Source: an uncultured Sphingomonadaceae bacterium | GTDB taxonomy: Bacteria; Pseudomonadota; Alphaproteobacteria; Sphingomonadales; Sphingomonadaceae | Assembly (NCBI GenBank): GCA_903871605.1 | Contig: CAIQHF010000032.1 | Location: forward strand, 1-62,063 | DNA length: 62,063 nucleotides | Reading direction: 5' to 3' | Part shown: in pieces, positions 45,199-51,944 of the stretch | How the letters are laid out: the number at the start of each line of letters is the position of its first letter | Numbering within the stretch: position 1 is the first letter of the stretch | Notes under the pieces: generated by a model | The model's input: the letters and a program-made list of their open reading frames with translations, nothing else | Database searches by the model: none | What the model was told of the DNA's origin: nothing | Position numbers and translations under genes: made by a program

Positions 45199-45306
45199 AT
45201 GTCCTATGCTTTTGCCACCCCGCGCAGCCCGGTCGTGACCGTGCTCGCCACGCTGTTCGCGACGGCCGCCTGCCTGGCCGCCGCGGTCGGTCCGGCGCTC
45301 GCCTGA
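45199..45306 (+). CDS. 35-residue hydrophobic peptide, first gene of the psp operon (putative)
   Basis: ATG at 45199 with GGAGA eight bases upstream and TGA at 45304. The peptide starts MSYAFATPRSPVV and continues with a hydrophobic Ala/Leu-rich segment (TVLATLFATAACLAAAVG) ending in ALA, so it resembles a signal peptide or a single membrane helix. It lies between the sigma-54 promoter and pspA and would be on the same transcript. No known family; it could be a stress microprotein or a leader. Confidence 0.55.
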   Translation: MSYAFATPRSPVVTVLATLFATAACLAAAVGPALA

Positions 45307-45371
45307 TCGACCAGGCCGGGCGGCGCCCCCCTTCCCGCCCGGCCATCCCCCCTTCCCCAGGAGTACCGAAA

Positions 45372-46052
45372 ATGGGCATTTTCTCCCGCACCCGCGACAT
45401 CATCGCCGCCAACGTCACCGACCTGCTCGACAAGGCGGAGGACCCCGCGAAGATGATCCGCATGATCGTCATGGAGATGGAGGAGACGTTGATCGAAGTC
45501 CGTGCCTCCGCCGCGCGCACGATCGCCGACCAGAAGGAGATGCGCCGCCACATCGCCAAGCTCGACAAGCTCCAGGAGAACTGGACCGAGAAGGCCGAGC
45601 TGGCGCTTTCCAAGAACCGCGACGATCTCGCCAAGGCGGCGCTGCTCGAGAAGCAGAAGGCCGGCGACATGGCCGACCGCCTGCGCGAGGAGATCGGCGT
45701 GCTCGACGACGCGCTGAGCGCGTCCGAGGCGGACATCACCAAGCTGCAGAACAAGCTGCGCGAGGCGCGCGCGCGCCAGAGCTCGATCGTCGCCCGGCTG
45801 GAGAGCGCGCACAACCGCTACAAGCTGCGCGAGATGACCAACGGCCCCAAGATCGACGAGGCGTTCGCGCGCTTCGAAACGCTCGAGCGCCGCGTCGACT
45901 TCGCCGAAGGCCGTGCGGATGCCGCCGGCATGGGCGGTCCGGCCAAGACGCTCGACGAGGAGATCGCCGAGCTGCGCAGCTCCGAGAAGGTCGATGCCGA
46001 GCTCGAGGCGCTGAAGGCGCGGATGGGCCGCTCCGCAGGCCAGGAGGGCTGA
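45372..46052 (+). CDS. pspA: Phage shock protein A
   Basis: A 226-residue ESCRT-III-like protein that coats damaged inner membrane and inhibits PspF. The N-terminal amphipathic helix is MGIFSRTRDIIAANVTDLLD; DPAKMIRMIVMEMEETL is the family signature, followed by long coiled-coil helices (about 30-185). The ATG at 45372 follows CCAGGAG. The frame is open far upstream, but the family begins with MGIFSR. Second gene after the sigma-54 promoter. Confidence 0.96.
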   Translation: MGIFSRTRDIIAANVTDLLDKAEDPAKMIRMIVMEMEETLIEVRASAARTIADQKEMRRHIAKLDKLQENWTEKAELALSKNRDDLAKAALLEKQKAGDMADRLREEIGVLDDALSASEADITKLQNKLREARARQSSIVARLESAHNRYKLREMTNGPKIDEAFARFETLERRVDFAEGRADAAGMGGPAKTLDEEIAELRSSEKVDAELEALKARMGRSAGQEG

Positions 46053-46057
46053 TCGTC

Positions 46058-46345
46058 ATGGACGCGCTCATCCCGATGGTGGTGTGCGGCATGCTCTTCA
46101 TCGGGTTGCCGTGGATCATCTTCCACTATGTCACCCAGTGGAAGCGCGCCCGCGGCCTCTCGATCGAGGACGAGAACCTCCTCGACGGGCTGCACGATCT
46201 CGCCCGCCGCCTCGACGACCGGCTCGCCACCATTGAGCGCATCGTCGCCGCCGACGATCCCAATTGGCGCCCGTCCGTCCCCGATCGCTCCGAGCGCACG
46301 CGCGAGACAAGCCGCGACGCCGACGATTGGCAGGGCCGCGCCTGA
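46058..46345 (+). CDS. pspB: Phage shock protein B
   Basis: A 95-residue bitopic membrane protein. One helix (about residues 5-24, PMVVCGMLFIGLPWIIFHYV) is followed by a cytoplasmic amphipathic coiled coil with LARRLDDRLATIERIVAADDPNWR, the PspB signature. In enterobacteria PspB and PspC signal membrane stress to PspA. It starts five bases after pspA. It is longer than the usual 75 residues, with a charged Arg/Asp-rich tail. Confidence 0.93.
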   Translation: MDALIPMVVCGMLFIGLPWIIFHYVTQWKRARGLSIEDENLLDGLHDLARRLDDRLATIERIVAADDPNWRPSVPDRSERTRETSRDADDWQGRA

Positions 46346-46374
46346 CACGACAAGATAGCTAGGGAGTAACCTCG

Positions 46375-46758
46375 ATGCCTGCTCGCTACACCAAATTCTA
46401 TCTCGACAAGCGCAACCGCAAATGGCTCGGCGTCTGTTCGGGGATCGCGGATTATACCGGCCTCGACATCACGCTGGTGCGCGTCGCCGCCGTCCTGCTC
46501 ACCGTGATCGGCGGCTTCCCCTGGACGCTGTTCGCCTACTGGATCACCGCCTGGCTCGCCACCGACAAGCCGCTCGAGCTCGAGGATATGAGCCGCGAGG
46601 ACCAGCGCTTCTGGCAGAAGGCGCGCGTGACCCCCGGCCACAGCGTCCGTGACGTCCGCTCGAGCTTCCGCGACATCGATCGTCGCTTGAGCGATCTCGA
46701 AGTCTATTACACCAGCCACAATCGCCGGCTCGCCGACGAGATCGACAGCCTGCGCTGA
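46375..46758 (+). CDS. pspC: Phage shock protein C (PspC domain)
   Basis: A 127-residue protein with the PspC domain: KFYLDKRNRKWLGVCSGIADYTGLD then a membrane helix (VRVAAVLLTVIGGFPWTLFAYWITAWL). The C-terminal half is a soluble helix ending RLSDLEVYYTSHNRRLADEIDSLR. That ending resembles the tails of the three following small proteins (EI..LR). It has its own ribosome site (AGGGAG). Confidence 0.94.
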   Translation: MPARYTKFYLDKRNRKWLGVCSGIADYTGLDITLVRVAAVLLTVIGGFPWTLFAYWITAWLATDKPLELEDMSREDQRFWQKARVTPGHSVRDVRSSFRDIDRRLSDLEVYYTSHNRRLADEIDSLR

Positions 46759-46785
46759 AGACGCGGCTCGATAAGGGGAAACAGC

Positions 46786-47100
46786 ATGTCAGGGTTCGCC
46801 GAAGCCATCGTTCCGCTCGTCGCCTTTCCGACGATTTTCATCGCCCCAGCCTGGGTGATCGTGACGCGGATGAAGATCAAGAACGGCTATCCGCTCGGCA
46901 CGCGCTGGGGCGAGCCGATCTACCCGCACTCGTCCGACGTCGCCGAGGAGCGGGTGCGGCTGGTGACGCAGGAGAATGCGCAGCTTCGCGCCGAACTCGG
47001 CGCGGTCAAGGATCGGCTCGCGACGATCGAGCGGATCGTCACCGATGGCGCCTTCCGGCTCGACCGCGAGATCGAGACGCTGCGCGGCCAGGTGAACTGA
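46786..47100 (+). CDS. PspB-like small membrane protein 1
   Basis: A 104-residue protein: an N-terminal membrane helix (about 6-28, IVPLVAFPTIFIAPAWVIV), a short loop (NGYPLGTRWGEPIYP) and a coiled coil (VRLVTQENAQLRAELGAVKD) leading to RLATIERIVTDGAFRLDREI and ETLR. RLATIERIV is identical to the PspB core. It has GGGGAAA before its ATG. Likely a PspB paralogue acting in the same membrane-stress module; the exact role is unknown. Confidence 0.82.
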   Translation: MSGFAEAIVPLVAFPTIFIAPAWVIVTRMKIKNGYPLGTRWGEPIYPHSSDVAEERVRLVTQENAQLRAELGAVKDRLATIERIVTDGAFRLDREIETLRGQVN

Positions 47101-47114
47101 GAGGAGTATCGGAC

Positions 47115-47378
47115 ATGGATATCGGCATACTCGTTCCCATCATCGGCGTCTCGATCCCGATCGTCGCGCTCGCCCGCAGCCCGTTCATGGCATGGGTCGC
47201 CGCCAAGGAGCGGATCGCGCAGGCCTCGACCGACGCCACCGCCGAGAAAGCCGCGCAATATGCCGCCAAGACCGAGCGGCTCGAACAGCGCGTCGCGGTG
47301 CTCGAACGCATCCTCACCGATCGCTCGAGCAATCTCGCCGACGAGATCGACCGGCTTCGCGACACCCCGCTCAACTGA
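47115..47378 (+). CDS. PspB-like small membrane protein 2
   Basis: An 87-residue protein: a short N-terminal membrane helix (ILVPIIGVSIPIVALA), an Ala-rich helix (AKERIAQASTDATAEKAAQY), then LEQRVAVLERILTDRSSNLA and DEIDRLR, matching the tail of the preceding protein (ERI-x-TD...L-x-x-EI-x-x-LR). It starts 14 bases after its neighbour with GAGGAG upstream. Member of a tandem series. Confidence 0.8.
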   Translation: MDIGILVPIIGVSIPIVALARSPFMAWVAAKERIAQASTDATAEKAAQYAAKTERLEQRVAVLERILTDRSSNLADEIDRLRDTPLN

Positions 47379-47408
47379 GCACCCCCTCTTGCTTGAAGGA
47401 ATCTTGCG

Positions 47409-47672
47409 ATGAACCACGGAGAATGGATGGTCGTCGTGATCGTCGGGATGGTGCTGGCGGCGCGGATCTACCGCGACCGCTGCGGGATCGGCGGCAAGGG
47501 CCGCAACCCGTTCGACGCGATGACGCCCCGCCCCGCCGACGACGCCGAAGCGCGCCGGCTGCGCGACGAGGTCCGCGCGCTCAAGGAGCGGATCGCGGTG
47601 CTCGAGCGGATCGCCACCGATCATTCCACCTCGCTCGACCGCGAGATCGAATCGCTGCGCGACCGGCCCTGA
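47409..47672 (+). CDS. PspB-like small membrane protein 3
   Basis: An 87-residue protein: N-terminal membrane helix (WMVVVIVGMVLAARIY), a charged loop with CGIGGKGRNPFD, then a coiled coil RRLRDEVRALKERIAVLERI followed by ATDHSTSLDREIESLRD. The tail is again the shared motif. AAGGAA precedes the ATG at 47409. Same strand and spacing as the other psp genes. Confidence 0.8.
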   Translation: MNHGEWMVVVIVGMVLAARIYRDRCGIGGKGRNPFDAMTPRPADDAEARRLRDEVRALKERIAVLERIATDHSTSLDREIESLRDRP

Positions 47673-47709
47673 GCCGGCTGCGCCTGCCATCAGCCGAAGG
47701 ACAGCCCCG

Positions 47710-47943
47710 ATGACCGACATCCTTCCCCTGCTCACCGTTTCGATCGCCGCGCTCGGCGGGCTGGCGATGCTGACCGCCGCCGCGCTCGCCGGCTGGCGCG
47801 GCTGGCTCGATCTCCAGCGCAGCGGGCTGGCGCACGCGCACGACATGCCGCCGCCGACCACCGCCGGCGCGCGCATCGAACTTGCCGACCTGCGCGAGCG
47901 CATCCGCAAACTCGAGGCGATCGCGGCGGGGATCGATCTGTAG
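47710..47943 (+). CDS. PspB-like small membrane protein 4
   Basis: A 77-residue protein: membrane helix (about 5-29, LLTVSIAALGGLAMLTAAAL), a Pro-rich spacer and a shorter coiled coil ADLRERIRKLEAIAAGIDL. It keeps the ER(I)xxLExI register of its neighbours but lacks the EIxxLR end. Probably the last gene of the operon, followed by a type-D repeat. Confidence 0.7.
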   Translation: MTDILPLLTVSIAALGGLAMLTAAALAGWRGWLDLQRSGLAHAHDMPPPTTAGARIELADLRERIRKLEAIAAGIDL

Positions 47944-47966
47944 GCGGACCGGCGGTCGATACAGAC

Positions 47967-48087
47967 CGTTCCCCGGCGAAAGCCGGGGACCAGGCCCGCA
48001 GCACGTAGCGGGCGCGACGTGTGTACCGGGACGTGGGGCCTGGGCCCCGGCCTTTGCCGGGGAACAAGAATTCGCCGGGGAACAAGA
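47967..48087. repeat. Type-D palindromic repeat after the psp operon
   Basis: CGTTCCCCGGCGAAAGCCGG with GGACCAGG at the left, GGGGCCTGGGCCCCGGCC with TTTGCCGGGGAACAAG at the right. The end CGCCGGGGAACAAGAA is present twice in tandem. It separates the psp operon from sufE and may stop or stabilise the psp transcript. Confidence 0.85.
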
Positions 48088-48135
48088 AGGTGCAACGGTC
48101 TTCCTTGCAACGGCTCCCCCTGCTAATCGCCCCCC

Positions 48136-48549
48136 ATGTCCACCACGCTCGACGCCGTCCGCGACGAATATGAGTTTCTCGACGCCGACGATCGCTACCG
48201 CCTGCTGATCGACCTCGGCCGCGCGCTCGAGCCGATGCCCGAGGCGCTCAAGACCGATGCGACACTGGTGCGCGGCTGCTCGGCATCGGTGTGGGTCTAT
48301 CCGACGCAGCCCGTGGATGGCCGCCTCCACTTCGTCGCCGATTCGAACGCGGCGATCACCAAGGGGATCATCGCGCTGGTGCTGAAGACGGTGCAGGACC
48401 GCCCCGCCGCCGAGATCGCCGCCGCCGACATCGAGGGCGCGCTCGCCCCGTTCGACCTCAAGAACCAGCTGAGCTCGAACCGCACGCAGGGCATCCCCAA
48501 CATGATCGCGCTGATCCGCGACACCGCGGCGCGCTACGCAGGCGTGTGA
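48136..48549 (+). CDS. sufE: Cysteine desulfuration protein SufE
   Basis: Accepts sulfur from SufS for iron-sulfur cluster assembly. The 137-residue protein has the acceptor Cys48 in LVRGCSASVWVYP, upstream YRLLIDLGRALEPMP and the C-terminal LSSNRTQGIPNMIALIRDTA, all characteristic. No suf operon is adjacent. The stop overlaps the next gene by one base (TGATG), implying coupling. Confidence 0.94.
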   Translation: MSTTLDAVRDEYEFLDADDRYRLLIDLGRALEPMPEALKTDATLVRGCSASVWVYPTQPVDGRLHFVADSNAAITKGIIALVLKTVQDRPAAEIAAADIEGALAPFDLKNQLSSNRTQGIPNMIALIRDTAARYAGV

Positions 48550-48968
48550 TGCGCAAGCGTCTCCTCGTCGCGCTGGGCGCCGCGCTGCTGCTGAGCGGCA
48601 GCGCGCTCGCCGCACCCGCGACCAAGCCGGTCGCCAAGACCTATCCGACCGGCGCGTTCGTCGTCGCGGGACACCCGGTCAAGCCGACCGACATCCTCGA
48701 CGCGCGCGCGATTCCCGACATGGCGGGCAAGCCCTCGCTGATGGTGACGCTGACGCCCGCCGCTGCCGCCGCGATCATGCCGCCGGCGGATGGCAAGCTC
48801 GCCTGCACGCTCGACGGCAAGCCGCTGGGGGCGAGCCCGGCGGGCGCGATGACCAGCGATCATGTTCTGCAACTGTCGGGCGAATTCGGCGACTATGCCG
48901 CGACGGCCGCGCTCGCGCGGCGCATCTCGGGGCGCGATCCGCTGCCCGACGCCGAGAGCGACGAGTAG
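48549..48968 (+). CDS. Exported protein, possible SecD-head-like fold
   Basis: A 139-residue protein with a clear signal peptide (RKRLLVALGAALLLSGSALA, then AP). The mature part has LMVTLTPAAAAAIMP, then GKLACTLDGKPLGA and VLQLSGEF, a pattern reminiscent of the SecD periplasmic head (substrate loop plus 'LDG'). It ends ALARRISGRDPLPDAESDE. Without a search I cannot confirm the family. Its start overlaps sufE by one base, an unusual pairing of a cytosolic sulfur carrier with a periplasmic protein. Confidence 0.72.
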   Translation: MRKRLLVALGAALLLSGSALAAPATKPVAKTYPTGAFVVAGHPVKPTDILDARAIPDMAGKPSLMVTLTPAAAAAIMPPADGKLACTLDGKPLGASPAGAMTSDHVLQLSGEFGDYAATAALARRISGRDPLPDAESDE

Positions 48969-48977
48969 CGAATAACC

Positions 48978-49057
48978 CCGTTCGTCCTGAGCGACGAAGG
49001 ACGGGCTTCAAACGCGACGCCCGATGACACGCACGTCGACGTCGCTCAGTGCGAACG
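48978..49057. repeat. Type-A palindromic repeat overlapping the ferredoxin 3' end
   Basis: CCGTTCGTCCTGAGCGACG with AAGGACG on the left and CGTCGACGTCGCTCAGTGCG with AACG on the right. The last 12 bases overlap the end of the ferredoxin gene on the - strand, whose TGA is part of the repeat sequence CTGAGCGAC. Confidence 0.8.
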
Positions 49058-49390
49058 AATCGGAGGGTAAGGCGTGTCTTCGGCGCCGGAACTGGCCGCC
49101 AGCCCCAGCCGCCCGGCCAGCTGATCCTCCGGCGTCCCCGCCGCGATCAGCTGCCAGCGCCCGGGATGCGCGGCGTCGACCACCGTGACCGCACCCTTCG
49201 GGCAGACGCCGAGGCATTTGGTCTCGATCACCCCGAATGCGGATTTGCGCTTCTTGCCGCCGCCGAACCGGCGCAGCAGCTTGGCCAGCGACGTCTTGCG
49301 CTTCTCGCCGAACCCGCCACCCAGCTTCTTCGAACATTTGCCGCACACCAGCACCGTCTTGGACCAGTGCGAGCGGACCAGCATCTTCAT
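49046..49390 (-). CDS. (2Fe-2S) thioredoxin-like ferredoxin family protein
   Basis: A 114-residue protein with four Cys in two pairs: C16 and C19 (LVCGKCSKKLGGG) and C59 and C63 (ETKCLGVCPKGAVTV), the pattern of thioredoxin-fold [2Fe-2S] ferredoxins. A Lys/Arg-rich loop separates them. Its ATG overlaps the stop of the upstream J-domain gene (ATGA), so the two are made together. The final residues and stop codon come from a type-A palindromic repeat. Confidence 0.85.
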   Translation of the reverse strand: MKMLVRSHWSKTVLVCGKCSKKLGGGFGEKRKTSLAKLLRRFGGGKKRKSAFGVIETKCLGVCPKGAVTVVDAAHPGRWQLIAAGTPEDQLAGRLGLAASSGAEDTPYPPIRSH

Positions 49391-49923
49391 GCGATTCCCT
49401 GCCGGCGCTCCTCGGCGGTCCGCAGCACCTCCCAGGCCGCCTGAACCTTGCGGAAGCGTTCGGCCGCAGCCGCGTCGCCCGGCCTGACGTCGGGATGGTT
49501 GGCCTTGGCCAGCCGCCGCCATGCCGCCTTGGCCTCCTCAATCCCCGCATCGCTCTCGAGCTCAAGCGCATCGAGCGCGCGCATCTCGTCGCGCGAGCGG
49601 CTGCCATCGCCGGGGCCGGCCCAGGCATTGTGCGACGACTCGCGATAACCCGCCGAGGTGCGACGCTCGTCCTGCTCGCGCGCGGCGGCTTCCTCGGCCG
49701 ACAGACCCTGAAAATAATCCCAGTTTCGATTATACTCGCCGGCATGCTCCTCGCAGAAATACCAGCGTTCGGGGCTGTTGGGCGATTTGGGCGCCGGCCG
49801 GTCGCCCGGCTTGTCGCAGCCATGGCGGTCGCAGACCCGCACGCGCGTCGCCGCCGTCTCGCTGCCGTAGCTGCGCCAGCGGGGAAATCCCCAGTCGTCG
49901 GATCGCGTCTGCCGTCTCGTCAT
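49387..49923 (-). CDS. J-domain (DnaJ-like) protein with N-terminal Cys/His motif
   Basis: A 178-residue protein. The J domain is at the C-terminus (about 115-175), with the essential HPD at 143-145 in KANHPDVRPGD, so it should stimulate a DnaK ATPase. The N-terminal half has CDRHGCDKPGDRPAP and WYFCEEHAGEYNRNWDYF, a C-x2-H-x-C...C-x2-H arrangement that could bind zinc. It is coupled to a [2Fe-2S] ferredoxin-like gene. The client is unknown. Confidence 0.88.
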   Translation of the reverse strand: MTRRQTRSDDWGFPRWRSYGSETAATRVRVCDRHGCDKPGDRPAPKSPNSPERWYFCEEHAGEYNRNWDYFQGLSAEEAAAREQDERRTSAGYRESSHNAWAGPGDGSRSRDEMRALDALELESDAGIEEAKAAWRRLAKANHPDVRPGDAAAAERFRKVQAAWEVLRTAEERRQGIA

Positions 49924-49978
49924 CGCGCCCCATCTAGGGCCTGGACGGCGATTAGGCGACTGCGCCGCCGGATATTTT

Positions 49979-50629
49979 TCAGAGCGGACGGCGCCGGGTC
50001 AGCACGAGATCGACCAGGCCGAGCGCGAGCAGTGCGCCGACCGGCACGAGCAGCACCGTGGCACCCAGCCGCAACTGCCCGATCGCGCCGAGCATCCCGC
50101 CTGCGAGCAGCGCCAGCCACATCGCCGCATAGCGCAGCACGTCCTGCAGCCGCGTCTCGCGCCCGAGCCCCGCAATCGCCACGCCGAGCTTGACCAGCGC
50201 GCCGGTGGCATAGGTCGTGCCCGGGCTGGAACCGCCGTTGCGCAGCGTGACGATATTGGCGAGCCCCATCGCGACGGGAAGCAGGATCACGCCGACCATT
50301 GGCCGCAGCGTCCCCAGCCCCCACCAGGCCAATGCCAGCAACCCCGCCTCGACGAGCAGCAGCGCCGCGGCCGCGCGCCGCCCGGTCGCCTCGACGACAA
50401 GCGTGCCCAGAGTCGCGCCGCCGGTGAACAGCGCGACCAGCCCGATCGGCATCAGCGCGGCGGCATAGTCGTGATAGGCGAGCAGCTGCCCCAGCTGCGT
50501 CGTGTTGCCGCTCATGTAGGAAACGAAATAGCGCCCGGTCTCGCCGAGACCGACCACGTCGACACAGCCCGCGATCGCAAGCAACAACAAAACGGTAGCG
50601 TTACGATCCGGCGTCGGGCTTTCGAGCAT
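49979..50629 (-). CDS. DUF1275 (YoaK) family membrane protein
   Basis: A 216-residue inner-membrane protein with about six helices. Family features are IAGCVDVVGL near the N-terminus, FVSYMSGNTTQLGQLL (the strongly conserved MSGNT) and LRNGGSSPGTTYATGALVKLG. The role of the family is not established. The ATG at 50629 has no strong ribosome site. It lies downstream of the RNase P RNA on the same strand. Confidence 0.87.
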   Translation of the reverse strand: MLESPTPDRNATVLLLLAIAGCVDVVGLGETGRYFVSYMSGNTTQLGQLLAYHDYAAALMPIGLVALFTGGATLGTLVVEATGRRAAAALLLVEAGLLALAWWGLGTLRPMVGVILLPVAMGLANIVTLRNGGSSPGTTYATGALVKLGVAIAGLGRETRLQDVLRYAAMWLALLAGGMLGAIGQLRLGATVLLVPVGALLALGLVDLVLTRRRPL

Positions 50630-50676
50630 CGCCGCCCTTGCTAGGGCATGGCCTAGAAAAGCAAAGAGGGAAAAAT

Positions 50677-51058
50677 GCCAGAGGGTCTGTAAGCCGGGTT
50701 CTGTCCACCGCGCGCCGGACGAATCCGGGGCGCGGATGGGCGACCATTCCTCTAGGGCCGGGATCGCTCCCGGCCTCCAGCAACCAACCCGGATCGCGAG
50801 GCGGAAGCAGCCCCCTATGCGATCCCTATTCGGTCTTGCTCCCGGTGGGGTTTGCCGTGCCGCCCTCGTTACCGAGGCCGCGGTGCGCTCTTACCGCACC
50901 GTTTCGCCCTTACCCTGTCGAGACAGGGCGGTCTGTTTTCTGTGGCACTGTCCCTGGGGTCGCCCCCGCCGGGCGTTACCCGGCACCGTGCTTTCCGTGG
51001 AGCCCGGACTTTCCTCGCCCCCGCTTGCGCGAGGGCGCGGCCGCCCGACCCTCTGGCT
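50677..51058 (-). ncRNA. rnpB: RNase P RNA, bacterial type A
   Basis: The catalytic RNA of RNase P, which removes tRNA 5' leaders. On the - strand the 5' part contains GAGGAAAGTCCGGGCTCC and the 3' part ACAGAACCCGGCTTACAG, the two conserved blocks that pair in the core. GGTAACGCCCGG and AAACCCCACCGG lie between them, and GGTAAGGGCGAAACGGTG is also typical. The ends GCCAGAGGGTC and GACCCTCTGGC pair to form P1. ATTTTTCCC follows the 3' end, a plausible terminator tail. Ends are estimated to within a few bases. Confidence 0.93.
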
Positions 51059-51063
51059 TGGGT

Positions 51064-51090
51064 GGGAGTAGCGGAATGAGCGGGGTGTGC
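51064..51090 (-). promoter_or_regulatory. Possible rnpB promoter
   Basis: On the - strand TTGCAC (about 51085-51090) is followed after 16 bases by TACTCC, seven bases before the inferred RNA 5' end. The -35 is good and the -10 weak. Confidence 0.35.
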
Positions 51091-51101
51091 AACCCAAAAC
51101 C

Positions 51102-51183
51102 CCGTTCGTGCTGAGCGAAGTCGAAATACCTATTGCAGGCGCTACGTTCGAAGCACGTCCTTCGACGGCGCTCAGGACGAACC
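51102..51183. repeat. Type-A palindromic repeat (rnpB-ampD)
   Basis: CCGTTCGTGCTGAGCGAAGT with CGAAATACC and the interior ATTGCAGGCGCTACG, then CGTCCTTCGACGGCGCTCAG with GACGAACC. It lies between the amidase stop codon and the RNase P RNA promoter region. Confidence 0.8.
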
Positions 51184-51193
51184 CCGGTAGTGG

Positions 51194-51904
51194 CTAGCTT
51201 ACGCCTGCCCTGAGCGCCGCGCCCTTGTCGCCGCCGGTCAGCAGCGACAGCAGGATCGCGCGGCACTGGCCATCGATCACGCCGTCGAGATTGTCGGGGC
51301 GGAAGCGCCGCTGGAAGGCGCGCACCGCGGCCTCCTGGTCGACGATGTCGTAGCCGAAGCGCTCGAGCGCGAGCAGGAAGCCGCCATCGGTCCATAGCGG
51401 ATCGGTCAGATATTTCGCCGGCCGGGGCAGCGCCAGCCGCAGTCTCGCGAGGCGCTCCCAGTCGAACAGCTCGCCGGGATCCTCCTTGCGCGCGGGCGCG
51501 ATGTCCGAATGACCCACGATGTTGCCGCGCGTGATCGCGTAGCGCGGCACGATCCCCATCATCAGCGTGACGAGCGCCGCCATCTGCTCCTCGGCGAACG
51601 GGCGATAGCCGAACTCGTGGCCGGGATTGACCAGCTCGATCCCGATGCTCGCCGAATTGACGTCGGTGATCCCGCGCCAATAGCTCTTGCCGGCATGCCA
51701 GGCGCGCTTGTCCTCGTCGACGAGGCGGATCACCTGCCCGTCCTCGGCGATCATATAATGCGCCGAGACCTTGGCATCGGGATCGCTCAGCCGCCGGAAC
51801 GCGGACTGCGCATCCTCCATGCCGGTATAATGCAGCACGACCATCGAGACCGGCAGCACACGCTCGTCGAAATTGGGCGATGGGCAATCGATGATAGCGG
51901 ACAT
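51194..51904 (-). CDS. AmpD-type N-acetylmuramoyl-L-alanine amidase
   Basis: A 236-residue zinc amidase. Ligands are H25 (VVLHYTG), H132 and D142 (GHSDIAPARKEDPG); Glu90 in SIGIELVNPG is the expected catalytic residue. There is no signal peptide, so it likely acts in the cytoplasm on anhydro-muropeptides, feeding the AmgK/MurU recycling route encoded at 12096-13849. A C-terminal peptidoglycan-binding-like segment (AAVRAFQRRFRPDNLDGVID) makes it AmiD-like, so the location is not certain. The start at 51904 has GCGAGG nine bases upstream. Confidence 0.87.
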   Translation of the reverse strand: MSAIIDCPSPNFDERVLPVSMVVLHYTGMEDAQSAFRRLSDPDAKVSAHYMIAEDGQVIRLVDEDKRAWHAGKSYWRGITDVNSASIGIELVNPGHEFGYRPFAEEQMAALVTLMMGIVPRYAITRGNIVGHSDIAPARKEDPGELFDWERLARLRLALPRPAKYLTDPLWTDGGFLLALERFGYDIVDQEAAVRAFQRRFRPDNLDGVIDGQCRAILLSLLTGGDKGAALRAGVS

Positions 51905-51944
51905 GGCCATGACCTCGCGCCGTGCGGGTCCGGCGTCAAGCCGT

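Noticed and set aside
34702-51183. CRISPR array made of the recurring palindromes
   Set aside because: Copies are dispersed over 16 kb with no regular spacers and no cas genes.
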